This document shows, piece after piece, positions 58,901 through 64,000 of a DNA stretch of 64,000 nt (the stretch's first letter is position 1; each line of letters begins with the position of its first letter). The DNA lies in the NCBI GenBank assembly GCA_032622095.1, contig CP136064.1:43482989-43546988 (forward strand), in the 5' to 3' direction. The position numbers and the translations under genes were made by a program. Source of the stretch: Siphonodentalium dalli. Its lineage: Eukaryota; Mollusca; Scaphopoda; Gadilida; Siphonodentaliidae. Below the pieces are notes generated by a model. That model was not told the DNA's origin. It did no database searches and saw only the letters and a program-made list of their open reading frames with translations.

Positions 58901-59681
58901 TATTTACATTTTGGCGAGCGCTAGAGCGCCATCGGCGACAATAAGCTCCTATGGGCCAGAAGCCGGGGTCCATTAGCGGATAGCTGTGGACTTTGATCAC
59001 GTTTAGGCGTTCACATATTGTTCCCGTGCGAGAACTTGCCATCAATTTAAGGAAAGTCGGAACAACACCCCTGTCATTTAAGTATTTACGGATCTGATTC
59101 TGCGTCGTCCCTGTGACGATACCACCAATATCGAATCGCAATTTCTGTGTATTCACAACACTGCTTTCCTCATCTTTACTAAACTCTTGACGGTTGTAGT
59201 TGTCTCTTTGGCCATTCGGATGCGCGGTGGCAGATTTCATAGTGGAACGTCGGTCAGTTATAACAGTCTGAATTTGTTTCGGCGACGCATCGGCCATATC
59301 CGTGTGAGCTGTGGTAATTGGCGGATAACCAATGTTTCCACGGGTTTTCGATATTGGAACATACCCTGTCAGAGAAGAGTTGTTTGGGTACTGGTGCGCA
59401 CTGTGAGTTACATAGCACTGGTCATTTCTAATTAAAGTCGGTATAGGCCTCAATAACCTGTGAGTAGAATCAAAAACAACATCACTGCGCACGTCTCTGT
59501 TCGACGGGGCATAAAGCAGCTGTTCAACAGGCGAGCGTGGGTTATAGTATATATTGTTTGTTAATGGTGCAGGCACAATGTTCTCATATCCTAAAGGTGA
59601 CCACTGACTGGTAGAGATCTTCGGAGTTGGATGTGATAACGCTTGTGTTGGGGATGGCCTAGAAAGCGTTTCCACTTGCAA
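58890..59681 (-). pseudogene. LINE-2 ORF1, 5'-truncated
   Basis: The open frame on the minus strand is bounded upstream by a TAA near 59690 with no ATG at its head, so the 5' part (including any coiled coil) is missing. What remains is a Pro/Ser/Thr/Asn-rich linker and the C-terminal domain from KLRFDIGGIVTG to GFWPIGAYCRRW, homologous to the end of LINE-1 ORF1 and resembling the RRM-like domain of LINE ORF1 proteins. The stop TAG (58890-58892) lies inside the first codons of ORF2, an 11-nt overlap. Confidence 0.8.
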
Positions 59682-59690
59682 TAGTATTAC

Positions 59691-61477
59691 GATATTGGGC
59701 GCGCCAATAGCGCGCTTAATATATCACTTCTTTTGACTGGTACTGTACTTTGTTTGGGACAAATAATTGGGCATATATAGGCATTATAAGGCAATGACGC
59801 TTTTATCTGCTTATTTTGACATCAAATTACGAAAACAATTTATTTTGGCACAATTATTTGTTTCTTGATAGTAACATAGATTTCTCGGTTTAGTAGAACA
59901 TGTTTCGAAAAAGTGTGGATACATTTCCATATCTTGCTTTAATTAACATATATAATGATATGTACATATATCTTGGTACATGTGACCCCAATATGCATGC
60001 AGAGTTCAACGTGATAAGGTTTACTGCGAGCTTGTTTCCCCACTGCTTTTATTATATATCGTCATTAAAACTTGTCAATTTGAAAATAAAGATACTTTCC
60101 ATAGAATATGAGGCATAAGCAGAGTGAGGTCACCAGATGGTGAATTTAGTGCGGCTAGCCCGCTGTGCCCCTGGGGACCCATTCTGCAAATGTCGAGCGC
60201 CATGTGTTGAGGCCCGATCGTTATTTATATGTCGTATATATATTCAGCATTACACCCATACTAAATACCATCCAATAATTGATCATTGATGTCAGGCAAT
60301 ACACTGCAGTGTCGGGCGTTGTTTTCTGTGGGATCGTCACAACGAATATAACACACCAAGCGCATGCCAAGTGTCCAATTGAAATAAATACTGTTTGATG
60401 AGATGGTAAGGTATATTACACATACACTAGGTTTATTTGGCCCGCAATACACAACATAAAGGCAATCAAATAAAACTAAGTTTTTTACATCGAAGCTCGA
60501 GCGCACAATTTATATACAGCTTTCTTGGTAACTCCCATCCATTTCACACATTTCGTATATGAGAATTCCACACACTATATATGAATAAAACTGACTAATA
60601 AGCTACAGAATGTCAAATATTTACCATATATTTACATAATTATCGACTAAAACCGACTGGTCAATCAAATTTTAGCTGTAACGAAACCTCGAACCGGACA
60701 TTGGAAACTAAACCGGGTTGTGTCGATTGCAGCCCGTGAATAAGGTTTCTTTGTAGATCCCGAAAGTTAATAATGGGTATACATAATATATCTTTTGGGA
60801 TAATCAGTCTCCATAATTATACAACATTATCGATAATAAAAAGATATATATTCATGCGTTCAGCATCGTCTGTTGACAAACAACGATATATATATTGACC
60901 CAAATGAGTAATGTTGGTGCAGGCTTAATGGTGTGGAGTCACAGTGAACAAGTTATCAAAAAGCTTTATATGGTGCTAACTGTTTTGTACGCATACCTCA
61001 GTATGTTCCCTGTTCAGATGCACATGTTTATGCAGCTATGTCAGCTATGTGCACCATTTCCACACTGTGTAGTTAACCCATTGGGAATGTTCAGATAATA
61101 AGTTCACAAACGACGATAGGTCTCTCAATAAATAGGACTCCTTCTGTACTTGTATGTATCCATCGTCTGCTTTTACCATACCATCCCTGCAATTTAATAA
61201 TAGACCAATCCGATGTACACTTTTTAGCTGACTGGGAGAATCCATTTAGTATACAATGGGTTAACGCTGCACATAAATGTTCACAGCGTTACATTTGGTC
61301 AATTATTATAGTAGTAAAGAGGTTCAGATTGAAAACATATCACTTTGTTCATTAATATCAGACTATCCTGTGCGTCACCGTGTGGCGGAAAATCGTGACC
61401 AATCGTAGAACAATTAGTTGATAACACAGAGCATCAGAGCTACCCATAAGTAGCGGCCTTATTTGATGCTGTCTTAA
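59691..61477. other. Unassigned interval
   Basis: No supported gene, RNA or element. The frame at 60895-61098 (67 codons) has no known motif. Confidence 0.45.
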
Positions 61478-62200
61478 TGATACGGGCGGTGTTGGCAGTG
61501 GGTATGCTGTTAAAATATATATATATTTTTTTTTTAAATGTTTATTACCCAAAGATATACATATATACGCAGTCATTTTACATACATGTGTGCATTCAAA
61601 CATTTATCAATGGGCCGTGTGGGGGAGGGGTAACCAAACCAACTTACATTTATGCATACATTTGACTGGCGCGCGCGTTCCAGACGACCACATGCATTGT
61701 GCGTATGGGCGTCTGGCCTACTTTCGTACCACTGGTGGTTAAAATAAACAGAAAGAATAATAAAATATAGACAGACTTTGTTCTTATACCAATAAGAAAT
61801 ATAGCATAAACAGTATGTTATTGTCAAATGTTTTCCTTTGTTATGTAAACTAAAGCAAAAATCGTTACATAACCTGGCTTTTGTTTAGATCCGGATATGG
61901 TCAACATAAAGAGCGTTATTTGTTACTGTTTTCTCAATATGGAAATAATAAAGAGCGTTTATATCATATGTGTGTGATTAACCAATAGAATTGAGATGTG
62001 CTATGTAAACATAAGCAAAACTTCTGTAACACGAGCAGTCTCTTGTTTACGTACACCATCGTACGTCTTGACGACAATATACTATTTACGCGCTGATTAT
62101 GTTTGGCATATGAACATAACTATATCTATGTTAATATTCCTTCTGTTGATGGCGATTTGCACAAATATGAATATTTCAGCAACGAACGCCGCCCGTTCCT
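61478..62200 (-). mobile_element. Family B MITE, complete copy B6, with internal insertion
   Basis: TTAA at 61474-61477 and 62201-62204. Left end TGATACGGGCGGTG, right end CGCCGCCCGTTCCT. It is in the same orientation as B5. About 220 bp (roughly 61519-61740) interrupt it between GCTGTTAAAATAT and the AAACAGAAAGAATA block; TTAAAAT occurs on both sides of the extra sequence and may be its target duplication. The inserted sequence (T10 run, TGGGCCGTGTGGGGGAGGGG, GGCGCGCGCG) is not recognised. Confidence 0.85.
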
Positions 62201-62204
62201 TTAA

Positions 62205-64000
62205 ACAGCATCGATTGCATCTTTGGAACCAGCTACTGGTATGTCGTCGCACAGTCACATTATATCAGCGGATCGACTCAGTGAAGTTGCCAGCAACATA
62301 AAGACCATCGCCCATGATCTTATAAAACTCGTTCCAACTCGGATCTTCCGGTACTTGAGATATATTAAGCCCATCCAGCAGTCAAACCACGCGCACGTTA
62401 TACACTCCCGTCATACAAACGACGGTCTAATGCGCCTACTGACAAACTGTCATCGGAAAACGAGCAAATCTATGGTCGGAAAAAAGCTATGGTAGCGCAT
62501 GTGAATAGGCCTATCAGGGCGGCTGGTCGCGAGAAACACAGCCTAGCACGGCTCTCGGCAAATGAGGTTGTTTATTAACGATTATCCAGCACTTTGAATT
62601 ATCCAGGCATAAGATACCCCGACTGTTGATGGAAGCTCGGAGTTCAGTAAGGAAGCGCGGATGATAGCACGTGCATCGAGCCGCTCCGCTGTTCGCTATA
62701 ACTCAACCATCGACCGCTGGTTCATAATTTAATCACTTCTGTAGAGACCATACGATATCTAACACCACCGTGTGACAGCTCGTCTCAAATTCAAAGAGGA
62801 CGCTGGTGTTTAAGCGGAGACTATGGATATTTTAATTTCATCATTATTTCTTTAATGTAAGTACTTTATTTCTGTTGCGATGTTATTTTAAAGGAAAATT
62901 GTCAGCATTTGATTATTTTCTTTTTAATAGTACTACAATGTGCAGACTCAACCATATGGTCATACGTGAGTGCAGGTTATACATTAAAGTTCGTGTTCTC
63001 AAAACTTCATAACACGAGTCTCATACTAACTTACGATTAATACATTGGTAATATTGATGCAAGCTGAGGGGGGTTATTAAATATTAAATTATATCATTCT
63101 ATAAATATACTGATAAGAAGTGCCGAGTGAACAAATCGTGGGGGAATCATATACAGTTAGAATAGAAGGTTATAGAAGATGGCTAAATTGATAGATAGAT
63201 GACTTAAGTGAGTCTGGTTCAAAAAATTAAGTACCATTTTAGAGTTCGTTTTGTATTTGAAATAGTCCGCTGCGATATTGCTTTTCCATATGTGATATCG
63301 CTAGTTAAAGTATAATATGTTGGGGGTAAGCTATGTGTGATTTGAGACTGCTAGATATCTTCCGTTGTCATCGCAACTTTGCCATAGTTCAGTGTATAAT
63401 ATAGCTTGTGTTTGCATTTACTAAACAATGAGTTAAATCACACGTAGGTGAGAGATCACCATGTTTAATATTAAAAAATAGAACTGTGTTCATGTAATGG
63501 AGACATTAAATCATTTGGTTACACTATATAGTCATAGAGTTATTACCTATATTTCCAGCAGATCTTTCCACTGAGACCAACGTCTATAAAAGCATGATAT
63601 AGGCTTTTTGCAGAACGACATCATTTTCAACTGCATAATATACTTTAACTTCTTGATTTCAAGTTCTCAAAGCGTTGATAGTCCTCGCGCATTTTTATCT
63701 ATTTAAGTGGAATTTTGCTAACATATTAAGAAGGACATTTTGAAACTTGCTAGGTTTAGTGTTTGCAGGTATTCCCAATATAATTAACATTTAATTCAGT
63801 TCTATTCTAGTTCCAGTGCTCCGAAATATCCATTTTACTATTATCAACAATTTCGATATAATTTTACACTCCCATAATAAAAGTTTGATCGTGTCTGCTT
63901 CTTGGTTACAGAGATTGTATTAATCGATATATTTTTGTTTTATTTTCTGTACCAGGCAATTTGTTCTGATAATTCTTATATCAATTCGGTATTGGAACCA
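62205..64000. other. Unassigned interval
   Basis: No gene, RNA or repeat recognised to the end of the window. The frame at 62223-62495 starts at the MITE edge and shows no known domain. Confidence 0.45.

Larger units (their letters stand above)
54105..59690 (-). mobile_element. LINE-2: near full-length non-LTR retrotransposon
   Basis: On the minus strand: ORF1 (59681 down to 58890, 5'-truncated), ORF2 (58900 down to 55404) and a 3' UTR (to about 54105) ending GGAGGTAATAATAAAG then ATTATAA. The architecture matches LINE-1, and the proteins are recognisably homologous but strongly diverged, so these are two families. The sequence around both ends (GCGCGCTTATAATC at about 54103-54116 and GCGCGCTTAATATA at 59711-59724) is similar and could be a decayed target duplication, but the match is short. 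Confidence 0.85.

Noticed and set aside
54010-59724. Target-site duplication of LINE-2 from GCGCGCTTA at both ends
   Set aside because: The shared word is only about nine bases in locally repetitive sequence and neither end is fixed, so it was left as a remark rather than a feature.

Overview
The window reads as a gene-poor, AT-rich, repeat-dense stretch of an invertebrate animal nuclear genome, probably marine and possibly a mollusc. The basis is intron-free non-LTR retrotransposons of the jockey/CR1 superfamily type, 5'-truncated LINE tails ending in ATA-type microsatellites, many small foldback DNA elements, and no operon-like coding. The taxonomic guess is inference only. I found no host gene I can support; every recognisable coding signal belongs to a mobile element.

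Layout. 0-5 kb: a foldback repeat (79-440), a direct duplication (511-1403), a TTAA-type foldback (2030-2328), and one truncated and one complete copy of a TTAA-flanked MITE, called family B here. 5.6-6.3 kb: a decayed tandem array. 6.9-12.2 kb: an inverted repeat pair, G-rich sequence, two copies of a palindrome-bearing element (family E), and a two-copy repeat of which one copy is split by a LINE tail. 13.1-14.1 kb: a long foldback followed by tRNA-like SINE sequence. 14.8-16.3 kb: a 36-bp minisatellite. About 18-24.5 kb: a nearly full-length LINE on the plus strand (LINE-1), with ORF1 broken by two stops and ORF2 by one frameshift. 24.6-29.3 kb: composite and piggyBac-like MITEs carrying the same 69-bp palindrome. 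26-49 kb: five relics of one retroelement whose ORF1 had CCHC knuckles, plus hairpin MITEs (34.7, 43.9, 46.4 kb), a 212-bp sequence reinserted with a 29-bp flank duplication (37.2 kb), and a minus-strand LINE tail (38 kb). 44.6-52.7 kb: four more complete family B MITEs, one nested inside a family E element. 54.1-59.7 kb: a second LINE on the minus strand (LINE-2) with lightly damaged ORF1 and ORF2 and a tandemly repeated 3' UTR. 61.5-62.2 kb: one last family B copy. The rest is unassigned AT-rich sequence.

How it fits together. Two lightly damaged but different LINEs show that this retroelement lineage was active fairly recently. The small DNA elements have no proteins of their own and would depend on a transposase encoded elsewhere. 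Two of their families insert at TTAA, and two otherwise different families share one palindromic cassette. Nested insertions give internal empty-site comparisons that fix the target duplication (TTAA) and the order of insertion.
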